DNA of 64,000 nt from Sphingobium sp. AP50 (GCF_900109095.1 NZ_FNYZ01000001.1:620001-684000), one strand, 5' to 3'. Counted from the stretch's first letter, positions 7,862 through 16,452 are shown. Notes: generated by a model from the sequence alone, not told the origin. Made by a program: numbers and translations.

Positions 7862-10393
7862 TTAGAATTTGAAGTCGATACGGGCGTAATAATAGCCGCC
7901 CGAGCTACCATAGGCGCCATGGCCATAAGGCGAATTGTACGTCGTGCTGCCGTTCACATAGGGCGAGACGCCCGGTGCGATGGTGTAGCCGGTCAGCAGC
8001 TTGGGCACTTCGGGGCGCTTGTTGAACAGGTTGTTCGCACCGATCGAGACGGTCACCGAGTCGGTGAACTCATAGCCAGCTTCCAGGTCGGTGATCGCCG
8101 CTGCCTTCACGACACCGGTGAAGGCCGGTGCGCCGCTGATCGCCGGATAGACCAGGATGCTGGAACTGCCATAGAAGGTTTCACGCAGGTTCAGGCTGAA
8201 CTTGCCGCTGGTGAACAGGCCGCCCCAACCGATCTTGTAGTCGGGCGATGCATCTTCCAGATAGCTGACCGACTGGGCGCTGAAGAGACCCGGGATGCGG
8301 TTCTTCGTGACCTTCGTCTTGGTGTAGTTGGCCGACAGCGTCAGATCGAGGCGACCGAAGTCGAACTGGATCGGGTAGCTGGCCGAGAAGTCGAGGCCCA
8401 TCGTGCGGGTATCGATGCCATTGGTGAAGGTCGCGACGCCCAGGTTCGGCACATTGTCGATGGCCACGCCGCGAGCGGCGATGGCGTCGAGCACCTGCTG
8501 GCCGGTCGGCACGCCGGTAGCCGCATTACCCGGCTGGATCACGCCGTTGACGGTGCCGCGAATTTGCGCGGTGCCCGCGATGCGATCCTTGATCTTGATG
8601 TAATAACCATCAAGCGTGATGGCCAGCTTCGGGATCGGCCGCAGAACGATACCGGCCGAGAAGTTGGTCGACTTTTCCGGCTTGAGCGCGCTGAAGCCTA
8701 GCAGTTGCGCGGCGGCCGAGGACGGCGGCAACTGAAGCACGGCGCCAGTCGGGCTGACATTGGTTGCCGAATAATTGCCTTCCTGAAGCGTCGGTGCGCG
8801 GAAGCCCGTGCTGGCCGTGCCGCGGATGGCGATGGCATCGTTGAAGTCGTAGCGAGTCGTGATCTTGCCGATGCTGGTGTCGCCGAAATCGCTATAGTCT
8901 TCATAGCGACCGGCAAGGTCGACAGTCCAGCGATCCACGGGTTCCAGGATGACGTTGGCATAGACGGCCTTCACATGACGGCCGAAGACACCTGCGTCGC
9001 TTGCCTGATAACCGGGGAAGGACTGGCCGCCCTCCAGATAGGTGGAGCCTTCGTCGCCTGCGCCGATCGTGTAGCGTTCACGCCGATACTCACCACCGAA
9101 GGCGAAGGTCAGTGGGCCGCCCATGCCGACGTCGAATTCCTTGCGAATGTCGAGCGTGGTGGTCAACTGGGTCAGCTTGAACATGCCGTCGTAGAAGTCG
9201 GTCGGGGTGAAGCCGGTGTTCTGATAGAGCGAGCGGTTCGCGGACTCGATCGTGTAAATCTGGTTCTTGTCCGAACCATAGGTCACGCCGAAGTCGTAGT
9301 TCCAGTCCGCGACATCGCCGCGCACGCCACCGGTGATGCTATATTCGTCCTGGACCACCTTCTGCTGCGGCACCATGCCGACGACGCCGGTGTTGCCGAG
9401 GCAGAGCGAAGGGTCATAGGCGGTGGGGGTGATGCTGCCGCCGCTGTTCCCCGGAACGTTACAGATGCGCGAGGGGTGGCGATAGCCCTGATTGGCATAG
9501 CCGACGCGGTGCGAGATATCACCGAAGCTGTAGAATTCGACGCCGCCAAAATCATAGCCCATATTGTAGAAAAGCAGGCTGAGTTCGGACTTGGCTTGGC
9601 CGCCATTGATGCCCGATAGGGCGTCGCCCGAGAGGTTCGACCATTGGGTCGGAACATTGGGCTGAAGCGTGCCGTCGGGCTTGGTGATCTGGACCTGGCC
9701 GGTGCCGGTCGTGGTGTAATCCTGACGACGATGGAAGGCGGTGACGTTGAAGAAGCCGTCTTCGCCCAGCTTGAAGCCGACATTGCCGCTGACGCTGAAC
9801 AATTCGCCTTCGCTGTCATAATATTGGCCGCCGGTCATCTTGAAGCTGCCGCCTTCATCCTGGTCCTTGAGGATCAGGTTGATGACGCCGGCAATCGCGT
9901 CGGTGCCATATTGGGCGGCGGCGCCGTCCTGAAGGATTTCGATATGGTCGACGGCATCTGGCGGAATGAGGTCGATGCTGGGCGCGGCGGAACCCTGGAA
10001 CGGGCCGGCGATCACCTGAAGGATGGAAGAGCCATGGCGGCGCTTACCATTGACCATGACCAGCGTGTGGTTCGGCGACAGGCCGCGCAGGCGGGCAGAC
10101 AGGGCGAAGTTCGACATGTCGGTGCCCTGAGTCTGGGCGGTGAAGCTCGGCACGATCTGGGTCAGTGCCTGATTGAGGTTAGGCTGACCTACCTTGGCGA
10201 GGGCGGATTCGCCCAGAACCTGCACCGGTGCGGCGCTGTCTGCGGCGGACATGCCCACGGCACGGGTGCCGGTGACGATGATGGCGGTGCCATCATCAGC
10301 CTGGGGTTCCTGCGGTGCTGTCTGCGCCATGGCGCAAGCAGACCAGGACGAAGCCATAATCAAAGAAATCTTAAGCGCGGAAAGTCGCGTCAT
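7862..10393 (-). CDS. TonB-dependent receptor
   Basis: The 843-residue outer-membrane receptor has a signal peptide (1-23, ending AMA), a TonB-box/plug start with IIVTGTRAVG near 38-47, a plug domain containing LRGLSPNHTLVMVNGKRRHGSS and QYGTDAIAGVINLILK (both typical plug motifs), a long barrel and a terminal phenylalanine (RIDFKF). It probably imports the substrate used by the enzymes downstream. It is the first gene of the minus-strand run. No FecI/FecR-type anti-sigma pair is near. Upstream lies a 243-base AT-richer region that should hold its promoter. Confidence 0.93.
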   Translation of the reverse strand: MTRLSALKISLIMASSWSACAMAQTAPQEPQADDGTAIIVTGTRAVGMSAADSAAPVQVLGESALAKVGQPNLNQALTQIVPSFTAQTQGTDMSNFALSARLRGLSPNHTLVMVNGKRRHGSSILQVIAGPFQGSAAPSIDLIPPDAVDHIEILQDGAAAQYGTDAIAGVINLILKDQDEGGSFKMTGGQYYDSEGELFSVSGNVGFKLGEDGFFNVTAFHRRQDYTTTGTGQVQITKPDGTLQPNVPTQWSNLSGDALSGINGGQAKSELSLLFYNMGYDFGGVEFYSFGDISHRVGYANQGYRHPSRICNVPGNSGGSITPTAYDPSLCLGNTGVVGMVPQQKVVQDEYSITGGVRGDVADWNYDFGVTYGSDKNQIYTIESANRSLYQNTGFTPTDFYDGMFKLTQLTTTLDIRKEFDVGMGGPLTFAFGGEYRRERYTIGAGDEGSTYLEGGQSFPGYQASDAGVFGRHVKAVYANVILEPVDRWTVDLAGRYEDYSDFGDTSIGKITTRYDFNDAIAIRGTASTGFRAPTLQEGNYSATNVSPTGAVLQLPPSSAAAQLLGFSALKPEKSTNFSAGIVLRPIPKLAITLDGYYIKIKDRIAGTAQIRGTVNGVIQPGNAATGVPTGQQVLDAIAARGVAIDNVPNLGVATFTNGIDTRTMGLDFSASYPIQFDFGRLDLTLSANYTKTKVTKNRIPGLFSAQSVSYLEDASPDYKIGWGGLFTSGKFSLNLRETFYGSSSILVYPAISGAPAFTGVVKAAAITDLEAGYEFTDSVTVSIGANNLFNKRPEVPKLLTGYTIAPGVSPYVNGSTTYNSPYGHGAYGSSGGYYYARIDFKF

Positions 10394-10459
10394 TCATGCC
10401 CCCTGTTTATGCATTATGGATGACAGGAAGGATGACGGGCGGCTGCTCAAAAGCCTCTA

Positions 10460-10470
10460 TTGCACTGCAA
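10460..10470. promoter_or_regulatory. Candidate operator upstream of the TonB receptor gene
   Basis: TTGCACTGCAA is a perfect 5-base inverted repeat around a central C, lying in the AT-rich region 10394-10636 between the receptor gene and the tlpA-like gene, 66 bases upstream of the receptor start. It may be a repressor or activator site. It resembles TGC-rich boxes bound by PhaR-type regulators, but a single short palindrome is weak evidence. Nothing else clear was seen in this gap. Confidence 0.3.
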
Positions 10471-10636
10471 AAAAACTTCGAAGAACCGAATTATTTCTCA
10501 AACATTTCTGACACTAAGACTGTGCGGTGCTATGGCTGTTGTTAAAATGATACACATGATTGCTAACCGCATTCATCTTATCATTTGTCATGGCGGATTT
10601 TTCGCGGTTGCTCGTTTCCTCGCTACCGCGTCTTGA

Positions 10637-11254
10637 TCAGCTTGCCATGGCCGCATCGATCAGCGCCTTGGCTTCGGGGCCTTCCCAATCCATCGCGCCG
10701 ATGACGCGCACCATTTCCTTGCCCTGTGCGTCATAGATGACCGTGGTGGGCAGAAGGCCGGTGGCGTAGCTGAATCCGAATTCGGTTTCGGGATCGGCCC
10801 AGCCCTTGAGGTGCGGCAGGTTATGTTTGGCGAAGAAGGGCTTCACGACCTTCAGCCCCTGATTATCCTGCGATATGGTGAGCACGGCCAGACCCTTGGG
10901 GCCATAGGTTGCGGCGATCCGGTCCAGCGTGGGCATTTCCGCGACGCAGGGCGTGCACCATGTGGCCCAGAGATTGACCAGCATCGGCTTGCCGGCAAAA
11001 TCCTTCAGCGTCTTTTCGCCCCCGTCCGGATCGAGGAAGGCGAAATCGGGCGCGGGCGTGCCGGCCTTGCTGCGGTCTAGTTTATAGTTGAAGGCGCTGT
11101 CCTTGTCGGCCTGCCCCGATGCCGGAGCGACTTCGCCGCTGGTGGCGGCATTGGCTTGCGCAGTGTCTTGCTCCGGGGGCGGGGATTGCCTATCGCAGGC
11201 CGCCAGAGCGGCAGGCAGGAGCAGTATCATTAGCGCGCGTGAAGAAGAGATCAC
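10637..11254 (-). CDS. TlpA-family thiol:disulfide lipoprotein
   Basis: This is a TlpA/ResA-like periplasmic thioredoxin of 205 residues from the chosen start. A lipoprotein signal ends in LAAC (Cys20), a linker rich in Pro, Ala and Gln follows, then a thioredoxin fold with WCTPC at 99-103 and the cis-Pro segment LLPTTVIYD. It should reduce periplasmic disulfides, for example during cytochrome c maturation. The frame is open back to 11593, but that extension lies inside argH. The GTG at 11254 is preferred because GGAG lies 9 bases upstream and the resulting n-region carries an arginine before the hydrophobic core. It is divergent from argH with 19 bases between starts. Confidence 0.87.
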   Translation of the reverse strand: MISSSRALMILLLPAALAACDRQSPPPEQDTAQANAATSGEVAPASGQADKDSAFNYKLDRSKAGTPAPDFAFLDPDGGEKTLKDFAGKPMLVNLWATWCTPCVAEMPTLDRIAATYGPKGLAVLTISQDNQGLKVVKPFFAKHNLPHLKGWADPETEFGFSYATGLLPTTVIYDAQGKEMVRVIGAMDWEGPEAKALIDAAMAS

Positions 11255-11273
11255 TGGGAAGGGCTCCAACAGC

Positions 11274-12644
11274 ATGTGGGGTGGCCGGTTCGCGGCCGGC
11301 CCGGCATCGATCATGCGTGAGATAAATGCCTCCATCCCCTTCGACAAGCGATTGTGGAAACAGGATATCGCCGGGTCCAAGGCGCATGTCGCGATGCTGG
11401 CCCAGCAGGGCATCGTTTCGCACGATGATGCGAAGGTGATTTCCGCCGGCCTCGATACCATCGCCGCCGAATATGAAGCGAACGGCGTGCCGGTGAATCT
11501 GGACCTGGAAGATATCCATATGGTCACGGAATCGCGGCTGGCCGAACTGATCGGCCCGGCGGCGGGTCGCCTGCACACGGCGCGCAGCCGCAATGATCAG
11601 GTGGCGACCGATTTCCGTCTGTGGGTTCGTGATGCGATTGATGAGGTCGAGGCGGGGCTGCTGAGCCTGCAACGCGCGCTGGTGGCGCGGGCCGAAGAGA
11701 ATGCCGATGCGGTGATGCCGGGCTTCACCCATCTCCAGTCCGCGCAGCCGGTGACGCTGGGCCACCATCTGATGGCCTATTATGAAATGGTGCGCCGCGA
11801 TCGCAGTCGCTTTGCTGACGCCCGCGCGCGCCTCAACGAATGCCCGCTGGGCGCGGCGGCGCTGGCCGGCACGGGCTTTCCGACCGATCGCCATATGACG
11901 GCGGCGGCTCTGGGCTTTGCCAAGCCGACCGACAATAGTCTGGACAGCGTCTCCGACCGCGACTTCGCGCTCGATTATCTGATGGCGGCGACGCAGGCGT
12001 CGCTCCACCTGTCGCGGCTGGCGGAGGAATTCATCATCTGGGCCAGCCAGCCCTTTGGCTTCGTCAAGCTGCCCGACGCCTATTCGACCGGCAGCTCGAT
12101 CATGCCGCAGAAGCGCAATCCCGATGCGGCCGAACTGGTGCGCGGCCATGCCGGGCGGATCATGGGCTGCATGAATGCGCTGTGCGTGACGATGAAGGGC
12201 CTGCCGCTCGCTTATTCGAAGGATATGCAGGACGACAAGCCGCCGGTGTTCGAGGCGCATGACCTGATGGGCCTGTCGATCGCGGCGATGACCGGCATGA
12301 TCGAAACGGTGACGTTCCGCACCGACCGGATGCGCGGTCTGGCCGAAAGCGGCTTTGCGACCGCGACCGATCTGGCCGACTGGCTGGTGCGGGAAGGCGG
12401 TATCCCCTTCCGCGAGGCGCATCATATCACTGGTCGCGCCGTGGCTGCGGCCGAAGCGGCGGCGGTGCCGCTGGACCAGTTGCCGCTGGCGACGCTCAAA
12501 GAGATTGATGCGCGGATCGACGATCGGGTCTATGCCGTGCTGACGGTTGATGCATCTGTGGCCAGCCGTCAAAGCCATGGTGGCACCGCGCCCTCGCAGG
12601 TGCGGGCGCGGATTGCAGATGCCAGGAAGGAACTGGGTGCATGA
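11274..12644 (+). CDS. argH: Argininosuccinate lyase
   Basis: ArgH cleaves argininosuccinate to arginine and fumarate, the last step of arginine synthesis, in the cytoplasm. The 456-residue protein begins [10 protein letters not shown], the canonical ArgH start. It carries [10 protein letters not shown], the TGFPTDR loop and the fumarase/aspartase superfamily signature [11 protein letters not shown] (273-283) with the catalytic serine. The ATG at 11274 is supported by a GGGAAGGG ribosome-binding site (11256-11263). The gene is followed with ATGA overlap by a small lipoprotein gene and then lysA; argH-lipoprotein-lysA is a familiar alphaproteobacterial order. Confidence 0.96.
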   Translation: MWGGRFAAGPASIMREINASIPFDKRLWKQDIAGSKAHVAMLAQQGIVSHDDAKVISAGLDTIAAEYEANGVPVNLDLEDIHMVTESRLAELIGPAAGRLHTARSRNDQVATDFRLWVRDAIDEVEAGLLSLQRALVARAEENADAVMPGFTHLQSAQPVTLGHHLMAYYEMVRRDRSRFADARARLNECPLGAAALAGTGFPTDRHMTAAALGFAKPTDNSLDSVSDRDFALDYLMAATQASLHLSRLAEEFIIWASQPFGFVKLPDAYSTGSSIMPQKRNPDAAELVRGHAGRIMGCMNALCVTMKGLPLAYSKDMQDDKPPVFEAHDLMGLSIAAMTGMIETVTFRTDRMRGLAESGFATATDLADWLVREGGIPFREAHHITGRAVAAAEAAAVPLDQLPLATLKEIDARIDDRVYAVLTVDASVASRQSHGGTAPSQVRARIADARKELGA

Positions 12645-12898
12645 AGAAGCGGACGCTTGCCGGTCTGGCGTTGGTGGCACTGGCGCTGACGGCCTGTGGC
12701 GGGCGTCAGCCGCTCAAGCCGCTCAAGGGGCAGAGCCTGCCGGCCGTGCCGAACGGCGCGGCAACGGCGCCGACAGCGGCGCAACTGATGCAGCCTTCCA
12801 TCCAGGCCCGGCCAGAGCGGAACGTGGAATTGCTGACCCAGTCGCGAAAACGCGACGATGACGGTTTCGATCTGCCGCCCGAACGGCAGCCGCAATAG
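12641..12898 (+). CDS. Small lipoprotein between argH and lysA (LptM-like candidate)
   Basis: The 85-residue lipoprotein has a basic n-region (MKKR), hydrophobic core and lipobox LTAC (Cys19), then a short proline-rich unstructured tail. The first mature residues, [10 protein letters not shown], resemble the start of LptM (YifL, CGLKGPLY), a lipoprotein that helps the LptDE translocon mature; in E. coli that gene sits next to dapF, another DAP/lysine-pathway gene. The assignment to LptM is inference from length, mature N-terminus and neighbourhood. The start overlaps the argH stop (ATGA), so it is translationally coupled. Confidence 0.75.
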   Translation: MKKRTLAGLALVALALTACGGRQPLKPLKGQSLPAVPNGAATAPTAAQLMQPSIQARPERNVELLTQSRKRDDDGFDLPPERQPQ

Positions 12899-12921
12899 AA
12901 TAGATGCGTATATAATCGGAT

Positions 12922-12990
12922 CGTCATTGCGAGCGTAGTGAAGCAATCCACGAAGCGACACTGGATTGCTTCGCTACGCTCGCAATGACG
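12922..12990. repeat. Palindromic repeat, family A, copy 1
   Basis: Two 29-base arms (12922-12950 and 12962-12990) are inverted repeats with one mismatch and an 11-base loop. The arms begin CGTCATTGCGAGCG and end at the loop with AAGCAATCCA. A second copy of the same element lies at 32678-32747. The element separates the lipoprotein gene from lysA and could form a strong mRNA hairpin. Confidence 0.9.
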
Positions 12991-13014
12991 AGGTTAAGTT
13001 TACAGGAACAGACC

Positions 13015-14277
13015 TTGGATCATTTCACCTATGTCGACGGCGCCATGCAGGTGGAGCAGGTGCCGATGGATGCGATCGCGCAGGCGGTCGGCACGCCCGT
13101 CTATATTTATTCGACCGCGACGCTGGAACGCCATGTCGCCGTATTCCGCGAAGGGCTGAGCGCGCTGGCCGATCCGCTGATCGCCTTTGCGGTCAAGTCC
13201 AACCCCAATGCCGCCGTGCTGGCGACGCTGGCGAAGCTGGGGCTGGGCGCGGATGTCGTGTCGGGTGGTGAATTGCTGCGCGCCGTTGCGGCGGGGATTC
13301 CGGCGAACCGCATCGTCTTTTCCGGCGTCGGCAAGACCGCCGATGAAATGCGGATCGCGCTGGAACAGGGCATCTACCAGTTCAATCTGGAAAGCGAGCC
13401 GGAAGCCGAAATGCTGTCGCAAGTGGCCGTGTCGATGGGGAAGAAGGCGCCGGTCGCCTATCGCATCAACCCGGATGTCGACGCTGGCACCCATGCCAAG
13501 ATTTCGACCGGCAAGTCGGAAAACAAGTTCGGCATTCCCTATGCCCGCGCGCTGGAAAGCTATGCCGCCGCGCGTGACCTGCCCGGTCTGGATGTGCAGG
13601 GTGTCGCCGTCCATATCGGCAGCCAGCTGACCGATCTCGCCCCGCTGGAGGCCGCCTTCGTGAAGGTCGGCGCACTGATCACGGAACTGCGCGCGGCGGG
13701 CCATGACATTCGCACGGCTGACCTCGGCGGTGGCCTTGGCGTGCCCTATGATCCCTCACAGCCCTTGCCGCCCAGCCCCGCCGATTATGGCGCGATGGTG
13801 ACGCGAGTGACGCAGGGCTGGCCGGTGCGGCTGATGTTCGAGCCGGGCCGGGTGATCGTGGGCAATGCGGGTGTGCTGCTGTCGCGCGTGGTGCGGGTGA
13901 AGCAGGGCGCGCAGGCGCCCTTCGTCATCGTCGACGCGGCCATGAATGATCTGATGCGGCCAAGCCTCTATGATGCCTGGCATGATATCCGCGCGGTGAA
14001 GCCGGCGGGTGTGCGTGAGACTGCCAATGTCGTGGGGCCGGTCTGCGAAACGGGCGATACTTTCGCCATGCATCGCGACATGGATGTGGTGAAGGCCGGC
14101 GATCTGGTCGCCTTCATGACGGCGGGTGCTTATGGCGCGACCATGGCTGGCACCTATAACAGTCGCCCGCTGACCCCCGAAGTGCTGGTGTCGGGCGACA
14201 AATGGGCGGTGGTGCGGGAACGGCCGCCGGTGCAGGCGCTGATCGACGCGGACATCATTCCCGACTGGGTCGGCTGA
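13015..14277 (+). CDS. lysA: Diaminopimelate decarboxylase
   Basis: LysA is a PLP enzyme that decarboxylates meso-diaminopimelate to lysine, the final step of lysine synthesis. The 420-residue protein shows the PLP lysine K61 in AFAVKSN, HIGSQLTD, the glycine loop DLGGGLGVPY, EPGRVIVGNAG and the substrate-binding/catalytic VVGPVCETGDTFA. Start choice: the in-frame ATG at 12985 lies inside the palindromic repeat, while the TTG at 13015 has AGGA (13004-13007) 7 bases upstream and gives the usual N-terminus MDHFTYVDG; TTG is therefore preferred. Its stop overlaps the next start by one base. Confidence 0.95.
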   Translation: MDHFTYVDGAMQVEQVPMDAIAQAVGTPVYIYSTATLERHVAVFREGLSALADPLIAFAVKSNPNAAVLATLAKLGLGADVVSGGELLRAVAAGIPANRIVFSGVGKTADEMRIALEQGIYQFNLESEPEAEMLSQVAVSMGKKAPVAYRINPDVDAGTHAKISTGKSENKFGIPYARALESYAAARDLPGLDVQGVAVHIGSQLTDLAPLEAAFVKVGALITELRAAGHDIRTADLGGGLGVPYDPSQPLPPSPADYGAMVTRVTQGWPVRLMFEPGRVIVGNAGVLLSRVVRVKQGAQAPFVIVDAAMNDLMRPSLYDAWHDIRAVKPAGVRETANVVGPVCETGDTFAMHRDMDVVKAGDLVAFMTAGAYGATMAGTYNSRPLTPEVLVSGDKWAVVRERPPVQALIDADIIPDWVG

Positions 14278-15029
14278 TGCACAGCTTGCCCGTCTTCCTG
14301 TTGCTGGCGGGCAGGCCGGTCATCCTGACGGGGGAGGGCGAGGCGGCTGACGCCAAGCGCCGCCTGCTGGAGCGGGCGGGCGCGATCATCGTCGGCGAGG
14401 ATGATGGGGAGGCGCGCATCGCCATCGTGTCGGATGGCGACGAGGCGGTGGTGGCGCGGCTGAAGGCGCGAGGCGTGCTGGTGAACGCGACCGACCGGCC
14501 GGCTTTGTGCGATTTTACCCTGCCTGCGATCGTGGATCGCGACCCGGTGCTGATCGCGATCGGCACCGGTGGGGCGTCGGCGGGGCTGGCGGCGGCCTTG
14601 CGGCAAAGGCTGGAGGCGATGCTGCCACAGCATATCGGATCGCTCGCCCGCCATTTATTTGCTGCCCGACCGGACCTGCGGCGGCTATGGCCAGATGCGG
14701 GGCAAAGGCGCCGGGCTATCGCGCAGGGGCTTGCGCCCGGCGGTGCGATCGATCCGCTGGGTGGCGATCCCGATGTCAGCGCCTGGCTGGCGGCGGGATC
14801 GGATGGTGCGGCTGATATTGTCCATCATGTCCGGCTGCGGTCGGACGATCCCGATGACCTGACGCTGCGTGATGCGCGTATGCTGGCGCTGGCCGATCGC
14901 GTCTATTATCCGTCGGGTACGCCTGACGCGATATTGGATCGTGCCCGTGCCGATGCGGCGCGGATCGCTGTGGAAGCGCCGCCTGCGAAATTGACGGATG
15001 GGTTGTCGGTCTGGTTAGGCCGGGGCTGA
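14277..15029 (+). CDS. Siroheme synthase N-terminal (CysG/Met8-like) protein with vestigial SUMT start
   Basis: The first about 120 of 250 residues match the NAD-dependent precorrin-2 dehydrogenase/ferrochelatase half of CysG, including NATDRPALCDFTLPAIVDRD, IAIGTGGASAGLAAALRQRL and LPQHIG. Residues about 185-235 resemble the first strand-helix units of the uroporphyrinogen-III methyltransferase domain (DPDDLTLRDARMLALADRV), but the catalytic GAGPGD loop has become LRSDDPDD and the protein ends soon after, so the methyltransferase is missing. It may make siroheme only with a separate SUMT. No sulfite-reductase gene is in the window. It overlaps lysA by one base and the convergent receiver gene by 15. 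Confidence 0.78.
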   Translation: MHSLPVFLLLAGRPVILTGEGEAADAKRRLLERAGAIIVGEDDGEARIAIVSDGDEAVVARLKARGVLVNATDRPALCDFTLPAIVDRDPVLIAIGTGGASAGLAAALRQRLEAMLPQHIGSLARHLFAARPDLRRLWPDAGQRRRAIAQGLAPGGAIDPLGGDPDVSAWLAAGSDGAADIVHHVRLRSDDPDDLTLRDARMLALADRVYYPSGTPDAILDRARADAARIAVEAPPAKLTDGLSVWLGRG

Positions 15030-15641
15030 CTGGAGCCGCGTCACTTCATCCTGTAGCGCCTGTATAGACGACACCAGTCGAGCCCGGTCCGCCTGCAATT
15101 CGCGCAGACTTTCGCGGGTTTCGCCCAGTTCCACCGCGCGGCGCGCAATACGGGCGTCCAGATCGGCATTATGGCGGGTGAGGGCGCCCATGGCGTCGGC
15201 GCGATGGCACAGATGCCGCAAGCGCGCGTCAAGGACGTCAAAGTCAAAGGGCTTTACGACATGATCGTCCGCGCCCGCTTCCAGCGCCTCGATCGTCGAC
15301 TGGCCGTCGAGTCGACCGGCGATCATCACGAAACAGGCATTGCCGGCCAGATTGGCGGCGCGGATCTTCTGCATGGTCGCGACGGCGGGCAACATGGTCA
15401 GGTCCATGTCGATCAATATGGCATCGACCGGGCGCGTCACCAGCAGGGTGAGGGCGATGAAGCCATTTTCGGCCAGCACGATGTCATAGTTCAGATGCGA
15501 AAGGCGGCGGGCGATCACGGCGCGCGCGGTCGGGTTTTCATCCACCAGCAGCAGGCGCAGCCGCCGCTGCGGTTGCCCTTTGTCGGCCTTGCCCAGCGAG
15601 TCTGGATGACGGCTCCGGTTACGCTTGAAGAACTGAATCAT
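15015..15641 (-). CDS. Response regulator receiver protein with C-terminal coiled coil
   Basis: The 208-residue protein has a CheY-like receiver at about 28-148: acidic pair D34/E35, phospho-acceptor D78 in AILIDMD, and conserved lysine K130 in HVVKPFD. The position usually held by Thr/Ser after strand 4 appears to be Ala (VMIAGR, A108). The remainder (about 155-205) is a predicted coiled coil without a DNA-binding or enzymatic output domain. No histidine kinase gene is adjacent. The ATG at 15641 has AAGGTGGG just upstream and is preferred over the ATG at 15683. It may signal by protein-protein contact through the coiled coil. Confidence 0.82.
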   Translation of the reverse strand: MIQFFKRNRSRHPDSLGKADKGQPQRRLRLLLVDENPTARAVIARRLSHLNYDIVLAENGFIALTLLVTRPVDAILIDMDLTMLPAVATMQKIRAANLAGNACFVMIAGRLDGQSTIEALEAGADDHVVKPFDFDVLDARLRHLCHRADAMGALTRHNADLDARIARRAVELGETRESLRELQADRARLVSSIQALQDEVTRLQSAPA

Positions 15642-15691
15642 GTCCCACCTTCTTGACGGAGGAAGGATAGGATCGGCGCGCAAAGAAATGG

Positions 15692-16363
15692 TTAATGGCG
15701 GGCGTTTGCCGGATTGCTTGCATCATGGATGCCGTAAGCGCGCAGGAACAGGTCGACGGCGAAGTGGACATCTGCTTCGAGTTGCGCCGGATCGGGTTGC
15801 TCGATCTGGCCCATGAGCATTTGATGATGGCTGTTCGACATGGTCAGCGACATCAGTGCGCGGGCGGCATCCACAGGGTCAGCCTGTCGCAACTGGCCGC
15901 GCTGCATGGCGCCGAGCAGAAAGTCCGCCAGCAGTAGCCGGGTATTCATCGGCGCGAGATCGAAGAAAATCTGCGCCAGTTCCGGGAAGCGCCGCCCTTC
16001 CGCGACGATCAGCCGATGCAGGGCGATCGCTTCGGGAGACGTCACCTTGGTCAGCAGGCTGAGGCAGGCGGCACGCAAGGTCGGCTCCAGCGCATTGCCC
16101 GGATCGAGCAATTGCGAAAGCCGGGCGCGATAGGCCTTTGCCACCCGGTCGAGCACGGCAGAGAAGAGCGCGGGCTTGGACGGGAAGTAATTCCACAGCG
16201 TCCCTTTGGAGCCGCCCAGTTCGGCGGCGATGCCGGACATGCTGGTGCCCGCATAGCCATGTTCCAGAAAATAGCATTGTGCCACATTCAGGATCGTGTC
16301 GCGCCGGTCCTGTCGACGGGCTTCCCTTTTGGTGGGAATCGGGGGGGCGGGCGGCTCTGTCAT
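15692..16363 (-). CDS. TetR-family repressor of the adjacent efflux operon
   Basis: This 223-residue AcrR/TetR-type regulator has an N-terminal helix-turn-helix at about 40-60 (TSMSGIAAELGGSKGTLWNYF) and a ligand-binding helical C-terminus. It is divergent from the outer-membrane factor/EmrA/EmrB operon, the usual arrangement for a local repressor of a multidrug pump. The start is fixed by the Met before a proline-rich leader of the HTH; a good promoter ends only a few bases upstream, suggesting a leaderless mRNA. It is probably autoregulated through the operator at 16369-16384. Confidence 0.9.
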   Translation of the reverse strand: MTEPPAPPIPTKREARRQDRRDTILNVAQCYFLEHGYAGTSMSGIAAELGGSKGTLWNYFPSKPALFSAVLDRVAKAYRARLSQLLDPGNALEPTLRAACLSLLTKVTSPEAIALHRLIVAEGRRFPELAQIFFDLAPMNTRLLLADFLLGAMQRGQLRQADPVDAARALMSLTMSNSHHQMLMGQIEQPDPAQLEADVHFAVDLFLRAYGIHDASNPANARH

Positions 16364-16368
16364 AAAAA

Positions 16369-16384
16369 CGTACTATAGAGTACG
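16369..16384. promoter_or_regulatory. TetR operator (CGTACT-N4-AGTACG)
   Basis: A perfect 6-base inverted repeat with a 4-base spacer lies in the divergent region between the TetR gene and the efflux operon. It overlaps the -10 element of the TetR promoter, as expected for autorepression, and lies just upstream of the efflux operon. Confidence 0.7.
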
Positions 16385-16400
16385 CTAATTTTGTTGACAA
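16372..16400 (-). promoter_or_regulatory. Promoter of the TetR gene
   Basis: On the minus strand, TTGTCA (16400-16395) and TATAGT (16377-16372) are separated by exactly 17 bases. Transcription would begin about 16365, within 2-3 bases of the ATG at 16363, so the message would be leaderless. On the plus strand TTGACA (16394-16399) could serve the efflux operon, but no good -10 follows. Confidence 0.6.
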
Positions 16401-16452
16401 GGCTTTGCAGCGGGCGCAATGGCGATTTTCATACTAGGTGGTACGGTTTAAT

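Noticed and set aside
11255..11593. N-terminal extension of the TlpA-like protein to 11593
   Set aside because: The extension overlaps argH and puts over 100 residues before the lipoprotein signal; GTG 11254 is better placed.
12985..13014. ATG start for lysA at 12985
   Set aside because: It lies inside palindromic repeat A; the TTG at 13015 has a better ribosome-binding site and the conserved N-terminus.
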